Shown here piece after piece: positions 43,621 through 51,377 of a stretch of 64,000 nt of DNA. The stretch's first letter is position 1, and each line of letters starts with the position of its first letter. The stretch spans positions 1,566,501 through 1,630,500 of the forward strand of contig NC_015385.1 in assembly GCF_000195275.1 (NCBI RefSeq). The letters run 5' to 3'. A program made the position numbers and the translations under genes. Origin of the DNA: Treponema succinifaciens DSM 2489 (GTDB lineage Bacteria > Spirochaetota > Spirochaetia > Treponematales > Treponemataceae). Below the pieces are notes generated by a model. The model did not search any database. It was not told the origin of the DNA and was given only the letters and a program-made list of their open reading frames with translations.

Positions 43621-45129
43621 CTACAACGATTTTATAAATTTTTCAAATGCTTTTTTGCCTGCTGTATTTCTTTTGTAAACACCGGCATCTTCAAGAACTC
43701 TTGCAAATACTATTCCCACTTCGTCCTGAAGGATTTTTCCAACGTTGTCTTTTGTTATGCTGCTGTACTTTGGAACAAATGATTTTACCCAGTCGTAATG
43801 CTTTCCAAGAACTTCATCCGCGCTAAAGTCTGTTCCGCTCAAAACAGCATCTTCCAAGCCCGCAAGTTCCTTTTTAAGCCTTGATGGAAGAACCGCAAGC
43901 CCCATAACTTCAATAAGCCCGATGTTTTCCTTTTTTATGTGGTGAAGCTCTGCGTGCGGATGGAACACACCAAGCGGATGTTCGGCAGTGGTTATATTGT
44001 TGCGCAAAACCAAATCAAGCTCGAATTTTCCTTTTTTCATGCGGGCAATCGGCGTGATTGTGTTGTGCTTTTCACCGTCAGTTTCCGCAAAGATAAAAGA
44101 GGCCTCATCTGAATATGTTCTCCACTTTTCAAGAATCTTATCAGCAAGAAGGCAGACTTTTTCAGCATCGTTTCCGTCCAGGCGGATTACGCTCATAGGC
44201 CACTTTACGATTCCGCATTCAACGTCCTCGAAACCTTGAACTATGAATTTTTCTTCAACAGGAGCTTTTGCCATAGGGAACTCGTAGTTTCCGCCCTGAA
44301 AATGGTTGTGGGAAAGAATTGAGCCGCCAACAATCGGCAAGTCGGCATTGCTTCCAATTATGTAGTGCGGAAAAAGCTTTATAAAGTCAAAAAGATAGCG
44401 GAAAGTTTCCGGGCAGATTTTCATTGGCTCGTGCTCATAGCTAAACACAATGCAATGCTCGTTGTAGTAGACATAAGGCGAATACTGAAGTCCGAACATT
44501 CTTCCATTCAGCTCAACAGGAATAATCCTGTGGGTCTGGCGCGCGGCATGGTTTACACGTCCTGCATACCCTTCGTTTTCCTTGCACAAAAGACAGGCTG
44601 GATAACCGCCCTGTTTTGCGCTGCGTGCTGCTGCGATTGCCTTTGGGTCTTTTTCAGGCTTTGAAAGATTGATTGTAATGTCGATGTCACCGTATTCGGT
44701 GCTTGCCTTCCATTTTAAGTCCTTGCAGACTCTGTAGCGGCGTATATAGTCAGTGTCCTGGCTGAATTTATAGTACCAGTCTGTAGCTTCCTTTGCGGAT
44801 TTCTTATAAAGAGAGCTGAATTCAGCCTGAACTTCCGAAGGGCGTGCAACAAGGCAAGACATAATCTTTGTGTCGAACAAGTCGCGGTAGACAATGCTGT
44901 CTTCTATGAAGTTTTTTTCCACCGCATAGTCCAAAAGGCTTTTTAGAATATTTTCAAGCTCGCAAACTTCTACGGAAGGAACAAATTCCGCCTGCCGCTC
45001 GTTTTCAAATCCATCGAGAGCAAAAAGCTCAAGCAAACGGTTCTTGGTATAAACAACATCTTCTTTTTTGATTAGACCAGTTGCAAGACCATAGCCTGCA
45101 AGGGAATTAATAGATTCGTAAACATTCAT
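43621..45129 (-). CDS. galT: UDP-glucose-hexose-1-phosphate uridylyltransferase, GalT class 2
   Basis: The Leloir-pathway enzyme of the Firmicutes/spirochaete type, 502 residues. Visible are the N-terminal helical domain, PACLLCKENEGYAGRVNHAARQ, the nucleotide-binding SPYVYYNEHCIVFSYEH, and the active-site ILSHNHFQGG. The C-terminal part is smaller than in class 1 GalT. No galK or galE is adjacent. Promoter and start are ideal consensus but without a Shine-Dalgarno. AsnA follows 40 bp downstream with its own ribosome-binding site. Confidence 0.94.
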   Translation of the reverse strand: MNVYESINSLAGYGLATGLIKKEDVVYTKNRLLELFALDGFENERQAEFVPSVEVCELENILKSLLDYAVEKNFIEDSIVYRDLFDTKIMSCLVARPSEVQAEFSSLYKKSAKEATDWYYKFSQDTDYIRRYRVCKDLKWKASTEYGDIDITINLSKPEKDPKAIAAARSAKQGGYPACLLCKENEGYAGRVNHAARQTHRIIPVELNGRMFGLQYSPYVYYNEHCIVFSYEHEPMKICPETFRYLFDFIKLFPHYIIGSNADLPIVGGSILSHNHFQGGNYEFPMAKAPVEEKFIVQGFEDVECGIVKWPMSVIRLDGNDAEKVCLLADKILEKWRTYSDEASFIFAETDGEKHNTITPIARMKKGKFELDLVLRNNITTAEHPLGVFHPHAELHHIKKENIGLIEVMGLAVLPSRLKKELAGLEDAVLSGTDFSADEVLGKHYDWVKSFVPKYSSITKDNVGKILQDEVGIVFARVLEDAGVYKRNTAGKKAFEKFIKSL

Positions 45130-45135
45130 ACTGCG

Positions 45136-45164
45136 ATTTTAAAATGATTTTCCCCAGCTGTCAA
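45136..45164 (-). promoter_or_regulatory. promoter of galT, near-leaderless
   Basis: On the minus strand TTGACA (45159-45164), a 17-bp spacer and TAAAAT (45136-45141) are followed by CGCAGT and the ATG. This is the clearest example of the near-leaderless layout in the window. Confidence 0.75.
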
Positions 45165-45213
45165 ACATAGATTTGCAAAGGCGCGCAATCAGTTGCTCAA
45201 AATGTTCGCCCAG

Positions 45214-45241
45214 TTGACACACACGCTTTTAGAATTAAAAT
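45214..45241 (+). promoter_or_regulatory. promoter of the exported endonuclease
   Basis: TTGACA (45214-45219), 16 bp, TAAAAT (45236-45241), then eleven bases to the ATG at 45253. There is no Shine-Dalgarno. An earlier out-of-frame ATG at 45249 opens only four codons. Confidence 0.6.
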
Positions 45242-45252
45242 AGCTTTTATGT

Positions 45253-46095
45253 ATGAACTTTAAGCATAAAATAATCCTTGTTTCCCTGCATATTTTGCTT
45301 GTGGCATCAGTTTTTCCGCAGGAAATATCAGAACTGGAAATTCCGCTCTGCCCCGTCTCAATTTGCGGCGAACCCTCAGGCGACCACGAAGTCCACAAAT
45401 ATTCCGGTTTCTCAATGTGCTTTAGGAACAGCTACAAGGACGCAGAATGGGTAAGCTACACGCTCACGCAGGAAAAACTCATAAAAAACGCCCGGCGGAC
45501 AAACAACTTCACCGAAGACAAGAACATTTCAACAGGAAGCGCGAAACTTTCAGACTACAAGGCAAGCGGATATGACAGAGGACACCTTGCTCCGGCAGCA
45601 GACATGGCTTGGAGCGGGCAAAGCGAAAACGAAAGCTTTTTAATGAGCAACATAACGCCACAAGCTCCGCAGTTCAACAGGGGAATTTGGAAAGAGCTTG
45701 AAGCCCAAGTCAGAAAATATGCGAAAAGCCTGGACTTTCTGATTGTAGCGACAGGCCCGGTTCTTGAAAAACAGCCGGAAGAATACAGCTTCATAGGGCA
45801 AAGCAAAGTCCGTGTCCCCGAATATTTTTACAAAGTCCTTCTTGCAAAAGACAAGGCCGGAAACTGGCAGTCAATAGGATTTATAATTCCCAACGAAAAG
45901 AGCGGACATGACATTTTCTCGTACAAAGTATGCGTAAATGAAGTGGAAGAAAGATGCGGCATAGACTTTTTCAGCGCGCTAGACGATTCCATTGAAGAAG
46001 AAGTTGAAAGCCAGACAGAAAACATATTTACAAAAGATTATCCAGTCAAACCGGATAATGGCAACAGGAACAAGCCAGAGCAAATCCAGCAATAA
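45253..46095 (+). CDS. exported DNA/RNA non-specific endonuclease
   Basis: A signal peptide (MNFKHKIILVSLHILLVASV) leads a 280-residue NUC1-type beta-beta-alpha-Me nuclease. The catalytic motif DRGH is at residues 108-111 (His111), and the metal-binding Asn is in FNRGIW at 142. Such enzymes cut DNA and RNA without sequence preference; an exported form could serve nutrition. The C-terminal 20 residues, DYPVKPDNGNRNKPEQIQQ, are encoded in part by a dispersed palindrome (46035-46063), so the native C-terminus may have been replaced or lengthened. Confidence 0.9.
   Translation: MNFKHKIILVSLHILLVASVFPQEISELEIPLCPVSICGEPSGDHEVHKYSGFSMCFRNSYKDAEWVSYTLTQEKLIKNARRTNNFTEDKNISTGSAKLSDYKASGYDRGHLAPAADMAWSGQSENESFLMSNITPQAPQFNRGIWKELEAQVRKYAKSLDFLIVATGPVLEKQPEEYSFIGQSKVRVPEYFYKVLLAKDKAGNWQSIGFIIPNEKSGHDIFSYKVCVNEVEERCGIDFFSALDDSIEEEVESQTENIFTKDYPVKPDNGNRNKPEQIQQ
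46035..46063 (-). repeat. dispersed palindrome, copy b (inside the endonuclease gene)
   Basis: Read on the minus strand: TGCCATT, ATCCGG-TTTGAC-TGGATA, ATCT. It lies inside the endonuclease coding region and encodes part of DYPVKPDN. The copy at 46437-46465 has the same sequence. Confidence 0.75.
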
Positions 46096-46154
46096 CAAGC
46101 CTTGATTAAACTGTTGATTTCATATTCTGTACTCTAACATTGCCGTATTCTCTT

Positions 46155-46360
46155 CTATGGAGTATCAATAGTAGCTCTCTATGGACACCCTATAGCGTCC
46201 ACTACGAACATCCCATAGAGCACTCTACGCCCCCACCATAGCGAACGCTATGCACACCCCATAGTAGGCCTATATGGACAGTCCAATACGAGCATACTGG
46301 ACACCCTAATAAGCCCTTATTTGACACACTAATATTAGCATATTAGGCACCTTAATATTT
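46155..46360. repeat. tandem array of short hairpins with ACACC spacers
   Basis: About nine units of 22-24 bp. The clear hairpins are at 46237-46252 (CATAGCG/CGCTATG), 46259-46277 (CCATAGTAGG/CCTATATGG), 46283-46300 (CCAATA/TACTGG), 46306-46323 (TAATAA/TTATT) and 46329-46346 (CTAATAT/ATATTAG). Spacers are ACACC, CACACC, ACAGT, ACACC and ACACA. Stem sequence changes between units but pairing is kept, as if under selection for folding. No coding frame or CRISPR-like constant repeat is present. Confidence 0.6.
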
Positions 46361-46399
46361 CAAGAATTACCTAAATGTCATTCTTAGGCTTGTATTAAC

Positions 46400-46428
46400 T
46401 GTCATTCCCGCGCTTGATGCGGAAATCT
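46400..46428 (+). repeat. dispersed palindrome, copy c
   Basis: TGTCATT, CCCGCG-CTTGAT-GCGGA, AATCT; it faces copy d eight bases further on. Confidence 0.7.
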
Positions 46429-46436
46429 TTTACACA

Positions 46437-46465
46437 AGATTATCCAGTCAAACCGGATAATGGCA
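46437..46465 (-). repeat. dispersed palindrome, copy d
   Basis: Same sequence as copy b in the endonuclease gene, in inverted orientation to copy c, forming a head-to-head pair. Confidence 0.75.
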
Positions 46466-46496
46466 ATAAAGACAAGGGTAATAACAACGATAAAAA

Positions 46497-46526
46497 TTGC
46501 AATTTTCAGAGGTTGACTATATAATT
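46497..46526 (+). promoter_or_regulatory. promoter of the CapA-like gene, near-leaderless
   Basis: TATAAT (46521-46526) is followed by seven bases and the ATG. TTGCAA (46497-46502) is a -35 candidate at 18 bp. There is no Shine-Dalgarno. Confidence 0.55.
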
Positions 46527-46533
46527 TCTATCA

Positions 46534-47712
46534 ATGAAAAGAGTGTTTATTAGTGCAATCTTTCTAGCCGGACTGCTGCTTGCTTCATGCGAATCCTCCA
46601 AAGTAGAAGAGCCTAAAGTAAATGAATTTGAAATAAAAGAAGACGAGCTTGTTACATCTCAAAACTTTCTGGACGGAAAGCTTCTGCTTACATTTGCAGG
46701 CGACATAATGGCGCATTCCGAAAACACAAGGGGAAACTTCCAGGACATTTACACGGAAATTGAAGACATCATAAAGCAAGCCGCCTTTTCATTTGCGAAC
46801 CTTGAAACTTCCGTGGATGACAAAAAAGACTTTTCTTCATATCCGCGGTTCAGTGTAAAAGAAAGCTATGCAGACGCAGCTATCGAAGCCGGATTCAATG
46901 TGTTCAGCCTTGTGAATAACCATTGCAATGACTTTGGAAAAGCGGGGCTTGAATCAACCCGGAAATACTTTGAAAGAAAGCAGAACCAGCTAAACGCGCA
47001 GAACAAGGAGCTTTATTTTGCCGGAATCAAAAAGCACAAAGGAGAGCAAATAGAGTTCATTCCAATTGAAAAAGACGGATGGAGAATTCTTTTTGCCGCT
47101 GTAACTGAGCTTGCAAACCAGTGGACAGACATTGAATACTTTGACTTCCTTAAGCCCGCGAAAAAAGAGCGTGAGAAATTCCTTGAGCTTATAAAGCAGA
47201 AAAAGACTGAATGCGACTTGCTGATATTAAGCTTTCACTGCGCGGAAGAAGAATATGTTCTGACCATTGCTGAAAATCAAAAAAAATTTTATCATGCACT
47301 TATTGATTCCGGCGTTGACGTTCTTTGGATAAACCATCCGCACGTTGCAAAAGAGTGGGAACTTATATCTTACGATGGAGTTCCTAGAAAGATTATCTTC
47401 TATGCAATGGGAAACACAATCAGCGGGCAAAGAAGAAATCCTGAATTTTCGAATCCAGCCAACAGACGGGAATACACAGGAGACGGCTATGTTTCGCAGG
47501 TTGCCTTTGAAAAGGATTCCGGCGGTGCAAAAATCTCCTGGGTGAATCCAGTTCTTGTTACAACGCTGATTACAGATGAGAAATATTTCGTCATAAAAAA
47601 GCTGAATGATGAATTTCTAAATACACTGGAAGAAACTTCAAAATGGAAACCGTATCTTTCAGAACGAAAAAGACTTATGGAACAAATAAAAGGAAAAAAT
47701 AGATGTCAATAA
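46534..47712 (+). CDS. CapA-family metallophosphoesterase-fold lipoprotein
   Basis: A signal peptide with lipobox LLASC precedes a 370-residue PGA_cap domain: LLTFAGDIMAHSENTRG, FSFANLETSV, FSLVNNHCNDFGKAGL, and the later HCAEEEYV, HPHVAKEWE and YAMGNTISGQ. These resemble the CapA metal-binding motifs. CapA takes part in capsular polyglutamate export or in other polymer modification; here the substrate is unknown and no capBC lies nearby. The stop overlaps the helicase start by 10 bp. Confidence 0.87.
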   Translation: MKRVFISAIFLAGLLLASCESSKVEEPKVNEFEIKEDELVTSQNFLDGKLLLTFAGDIMAHSENTRGNFQDIYTEIEDIIKQAAFSFANLETSVDDKKDFSSYPRFSVKESYADAAIEAGFNVFSLVNNHCNDFGKAGLESTRKYFERKQNQLNAQNKELYFAGIKKHKGEQIEFIPIEKDGWRILFAAVTELANQWTDIEYFDFLKPAKKEREKFLELIKQKKTECDLLILSFHCAEEEYVLTIAENQKKFYHALIDSGVDVLWINHPHVAKEWELISYDGVPRKIIFYAMGNTISGQRRNPEFSNPANRREYTGDGYVSQVAFEKDSGGAKISWVNPVLVTTLITDEKYFVIKKLNDEFLNTLEETSKWKPYLSERKRLMEQIKGKNRCQ

Positions 47713-50285
47713 ACTACAAAAACCTTCCTGTCTATGAGCAGAAAGAAAGAATCCTTGAAGCGTTAAAAAGCAATCAAGTTATAATAGTGCAAAGTCCGAC
47801 CGGCTCTGGAAAAACCACGCAGCTTCCCGTTATCCTGCATGAAGCCGGATATTCGCAGACAGGAACAATCGCCGTAACCCAGCCAAGAAGAATTGCGGCG
47901 TTAAGTGTAAGCGAGTTCATTGCAAAGCAGCTAAAGACAAAATATCCGGGGCTTGTAGGCTATAAAGTGCGCTTTGAAGACAAGACCGATCCAACAACAA
48001 AAATCAAAATAATGACAGACGGAATTCTTTTGCAGGAAATGAAACTGGATCCTTACATGAGCAAGTATTCCGTTATCATGGTGGACGAAGCGCATGAACG
48101 CAGCTTGAACATAGACTTTGCGCTTGGACTTTTAAAAAGAATTCTTGCAGTGCGCCACGACTTTAAGGTAATAGTAAGCTCTGCGACAATGAACGCGGAA
48201 AACTTCAGCAGGTACTTTGGAAACTGCCCTATCATAAATATTGAAACACAGACATTTCCTGTGGCGATGGTTTACGATCCGCCTGAATCCAAGCCGACCA
48301 CAACAACAGAAGCCGGGGTTGAAGCAATCCTTGGAAAGATAGAAAAGACAATCGACCGTGTACTGGACAACAAGGAAACAGGAGACATTCTGGTTTTCCT
48401 TCCGGGCGAAAAAATAATAAAGGACTGCATGCAGCGGCTTTACAATTCCACATTCAGAAACAAGATCCATATTGTTCCGCTTTACGGCAGGCTTCCAAAA
48501 GAAGAGCAGGAACGGGTTTTTGACAACGCTCCATTCGGAAAAAAGAAAGTTGTCCTTAGCACGAACATTGCAGAAACTTCCATTACAATAAACGGAATTA
48601 CAACAGTAATTGATTCAGGACTTGCAAAGCTGAATTTCTACAGCCCAAAGACATTCACTTCAAGCCTTGTGGAAACTCCAGTAAGCCGCGCAAGCTGCAG
48701 CCAGAGAAGAGGAAGAGCCGGACGCACCTGCGAAGGAACTTGCTACAGGCTTTATTCACGCAAGGATTTTGAAAGCCGACAGGAATACACAACAGAAGAG
48801 ATTTACAGAACAGACTTGAGCGAAGTCGTTTTGCGCATGGCAGAGCTTGGAATAACAGAATTTGAGAAATTCGATTTTATTTCGCCCCCCGGACACGAAG
48901 GTCTTGTAGGTGCAGTGAACACACTGAATATGCTGGGCGCGCTTGAAAAGGACGGCTCCCTTTCCAGCATAGGAAAACTTATGGTACAATTCCCACTTGA
49001 GCCTCGCATAAGCCGAATAATCGTAGAAAGCATAATGCGCTATCCAAATGTAATGGAAGAAGTTTTGATTGCATCTTCATTCTTAAGCGCGCAGTCTCCG
49101 TTTGTGCTTCCTGTTGGAGAAGAAATGGACGCACGGCAAGCCCACCATTCATTCAGAGATATGCAGGGAGACTTTGTTGCCTACGTAAAAATGTTCAGGA
49201 CGTATTCAGAAATGAAAAACAAGGAAGCGTTCTGCAAAAAAAATTATCTTGATGAGCGCGTGATGGCTGAAATCCAGAACATAAAAATTCAGCTTGAAGA
49301 AATCGTGTCGCAAAAGCTTCAACTTCCAGTCTTGAGCAACGGAAACATGGAAGACTATCTTTGTTGTATTGGATGTGGAATGATTCAGTTTGTATGCGTG
49401 CGCGAAGGAAGAGAAAACTACAGAAGCCTTACGCAGGACCATATTTCAATTCATCCCGGCTCATCGATGTTCAAGGCGAATCCAGTTTACATTGTAGCCG
49501 GGGAAATTGTTCGAACAAGCAGAATGTTTGCAATGAGTGTTTCGCCTCTTACAAAAAAAATACTTGAGCAGATAAGTCCTGGACTTGAAGAAAAACTCAA
49601 CAAAATCCGCGCGGAAAAAGAAAAGGACAGAACAGAAAAAGTACAGACAGCGAAAGAATCAAAGAAAAAAGAAAAGCAGGAAAGTAAAAAAGGCGCAAAA
49701 AAAGAAGACAAGAAAAAGGATGAAAACACAGTTTCATTCGGCGGAGAATCATTCGAATGCAAAAAAATCAAAGGCAAAAAAACATTACTTCTTCCTTGGA
49801 ATGAATTCAAAAGCGCAGTCTCAAAAGAAACAAACGAAAGCCTTCTGAACAACGTCGCAGGAATGAAAGGCGTAATTCTTATGAATGGCGGCTTCAAGCT
49901 TCTTTCCGGTGAAAAAATGGAAGTAATAATGAAGATTTCAAAAACGCTCAACTTGAATCCGATTGATGAAAAGTCCTGGCCGCGCAAACTGAACATAAAC
50001 ATCTTTGAAAACGGCGGACTTGAACAGCTTGTAAAAAACATTGACTTTGCAATGCGCATTACAATCGCAAAAGCCGCTTCAAAAGAATTGGGGTTCGTCT
50101 GCCTGTTTACAGACGGAAACGGAACCTACTGGTTCAAGGTTTCAAGAGGATTTACAACTGCGCTTAATGAAAGCCTCGCTTCTCTTGAAAAACTCATCGA
50201 CGATACAAAAGATTCAGAGCTTGATATTTCAAAAAAAGAAAAAATCAATATGCTCTACAGACTTTTGAACGGAATGTATAAGTAA
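47703..50285 (+). CDS. ATP-dependent RNA helicase, HrpA-like DEAH
   Basis: The 860-residue protein has Walker A GSGKTT (34-39), DEAH (128-131), SSATMN (about 158) and the helicase C-domain with TNIAETSITINGI and QRRGRAGRT, followed by the HA2/OB-fold parts of DEAH helicases. Residues about 640-690 are a lysine/glutamate linker. The last 165 residues, with LLPWNEFKSAVSKET and LGFVCLFTDGNGTYWFK, form an extra C-terminal domain not typical of Escherichia coli HrpA. It overlaps the CapA-like gene by 10 bp. Role is probably in RNA remodelling or rescue of stalled ribosomes. Confidence 0.92.
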   Translation: MSINYKNLPVYEQKERILEALKSNQVIIVQSPTGSGKTTQLPVILHEAGYSQTGTIAVTQPRRIAALSVSEFIAKQLKTKYPGLVGYKVRFEDKTDPTTKIKIMTDGILLQEMKLDPYMSKYSVIMVDEAHERSLNIDFALGLLKRILAVRHDFKVIVSSATMNAENFSRYFGNCPIINIETQTFPVAMVYDPPESKPTTTTEAGVEAILGKIEKTIDRVLDNKETGDILVFLPGEKIIKDCMQRLYNSTFRNKIHIVPLYGRLPKEEQERVFDNAPFGKKKVVLSTNIAETSITINGITTVIDSGLAKLNFYSPKTFTSSLVETPVSRASCSQRRGRAGRTCEGTCYRLYSRKDFESRQEYTTEEIYRTDLSEVVLRMAELGITEFEKFDFISPPGHEGLVGAVNTLNMLGALEKDGSLSSIGKLMVQFPLEPRISRIIVESIMRYPNVMEEVLIASSFLSAQSPFVLPVGEEMDARQAHHSFRDMQGDFVAYVKMFRTYSEMKNKEAFCKKNYLDERVMAEIQNIKIQLEEIVSQKLQLPVLSNGNMEDYLCCIGCGMIQFVCVREGRENYRSLTQDHISIHPGSSMFKANPVYIVAGEIVRTSRMFAMSVSPLTKKILEQISPGLEEKLNKIRAEKEKDRTEKVQTAKESKKKEKQESKKGAKKEDKKKDENTVSFGGESFECKKIKGKKTLLLPWNEFKSAVSKETNESLLNNVAGMKGVILMNGGFKLLSGEKMEVIMKISKTLNLNPIDEKSWPRKLNINIFENGGLEQLVKNIDFAMRITIAKAASKELGFVCLFTDGNGTYWFKVSRGFTTALNESLASLEKLIDDTKDSELDISKKEKINMLYRLLNGMYK

Positions 50286-50309
50286 ATAATTAAAACTTTA
50301 CTTTCTATC

Positions 50310-50340
50310 AATCCCATGAAAAATCATGGGATTATTTTTT
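50310..50340 (+). terminator. terminator of the CapA-like/helicase operon
   Basis: AATCCCATG (50310-50318) pairs perfectly with CATGGGATT (50325-50333), and ATTTTTT follows. Confidence 0.9.
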
Positions 50341-50460
50341 CCACTTTTAAAACCACAACAAATCCCTGCTTCTCATAAAAAACTCTTCAAAACCGTGCAT
50401 TTTTTGTATTTTTTCGGCAATAAGTATTTATAGAAATTTTCAACGCAAACAGGAAAAAAA

Positions 50461-51375
50461 ATGCAAAGACACGAACTCACGCCAGCTCAAAAATGGGAGC
50501 GGCTCACACTCGCCGACAACTTCATCTTCTGCAAAGTCCTTGAGGACAACCCGGAAGTCTGCAAGCATCTCATTGAGATTCTTCTGAACCTCAAAATTGA
50601 CAGAATCGAAAAGCCAGCCGCGGAAAAATCACTTAAAACAGATTTCATCTCGCACGGAATAAGATTCGATGTATATGTAAAGGACGGAAACGGCCGCTCA
50701 TTCGACATAGAAATCCAGACAACGCACAGCACCTCTCTTGCAAAACGCGCCCGCTATTACCAAGGACTGATGGATGTTGACAATGTGCAGCATGGAACCG
50801 GCTATGATGTGCTTAATGAGAGCTACGTTGTCTTTCTCTGCATGGGAGATGCTTTCGGAAAAGGATTTCCTGTGTACACATTCCGATACCGCGCCGACGA
50901 GGACAATGACTTTCTGATGGACGACGGAACAGTAAATGTCTTTTTCAATGCGAAAAAGTATGATACAATGAAGTCCGAGGAGCTGAGAGCATTTTTCAAA
51001 TATCTCTGTGGAAAAGAGCCTAGCTCCGGTTTCACAGACAGGCTCTCCGCGCTGGTCGAGCGGGTAAAAACAAATGCGCAGTGGAGGCACAGGTTTATGA
51101 CATGGGAACAGGAAATGGCCATTCAGTCCAATGAAAAAGCCAAGGAACTTGCCAAAGAACTTGCTCAAGATATGGCTCAAGAACTTGCTCAAGACATGGC
51201 TCAAGAAATTGCCCAAGATATGGCTCAAGAAATTGCTCAAGACATGACAAATCAGAAAGTTATTGAAACTGCACAAAAAATGCTTAAAGAAAAAATAGGA
51301 ACACCAGAGCAAATTTCAATAGTCACAAGTATTCCGCTTGAAAAAATTTTAGAGCTTAAAAAGAAAATGCAATAA
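50461..51375 (+). CDS. Rpn/PD-(D/E)XK transposase-like nuclease family
   Basis: The 304-residue protein begins with LTPAQKWERLTLADNFIFCK. Its PD-(D/E)XK core is GIRFDVYVKDGNGRSFDIEIQ, as in the Rpn recombination-promoting nuclease family. A run of AQDMAQEL-type octets lies at about residues 229-263, encoded by 24-bp tandem DNA repeats, and predicts one long amphipathic helix. The tail has TPEQISIVTSIPLEKILELK, as in many Rpn proteins. The start is behind CAGGAAAAAA. Such proteins are mobile and often multicopy; a role in horizontal transfer or in phage response is proposed for some. Confidence 0.88.
   Translation: MQRHELTPAQKWERLTLADNFIFCKVLEDNPEVCKHLIEILLNLKIDRIEKPAAEKSLKTDFISHGIRFDVYVKDGNGRSFDIEIQTTHSTSLAKRARYYQGLMDVDNVQHGTGYDVLNESYVVFLCMGDAFGKGFPVYTFRYRADEDNDFLMDDGTVNVFFNAKKYDTMKSEELRAFFKYLCGKEPSSGFTDRLSALVERVKTNAQWRHRFMTWEQEMAIQSNEKAKELAKELAQDMAQELAQDMAQEIAQDMAQEIAQDMTNQKVIETAQKMLKEKIGTPEQISIVTSIPLEKILELKKKMQ
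51145..51246 (+). repeat. 24-bp tandem repeat in the Rpn-type gene
   Basis: About four copies, each encoding an eight-residue unit of the type AQDMAQEL or AQDMAQEI. Unit changes are mainly silent T/C switches. Change in copy number would lengthen or shorten the helix without loss of frame. Confidence 0.75.
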
Positions 51376-51377
51376 GC

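Noticed and set aside
46155..46360. CRISPR array
   Set aside because: There is no constant repeat and no spacer of 30 bp; stems differ from unit to unit, and no cas gene is in the window.
48885..48890. C6 run in the helicase gene as a slippage site
   Set aside because: It encodes the conserved SPPG of DEAH helicases and the frame is intact; six bases in a housekeeping gene is not informative.
49487..50059. A 190-codon minus-strand frame in the helicase gene
   Set aside because: Antisense to a certain helicase gene, composed of phenylalanine/serine-rich sequence from the lysine-rich linker.
50698..51312. A 204-codon minus-strand frame in the Rpn-type gene
   Set aside because: Shadow of the coding repeat (HILSKFLSHV-type periodicity); no start signal.
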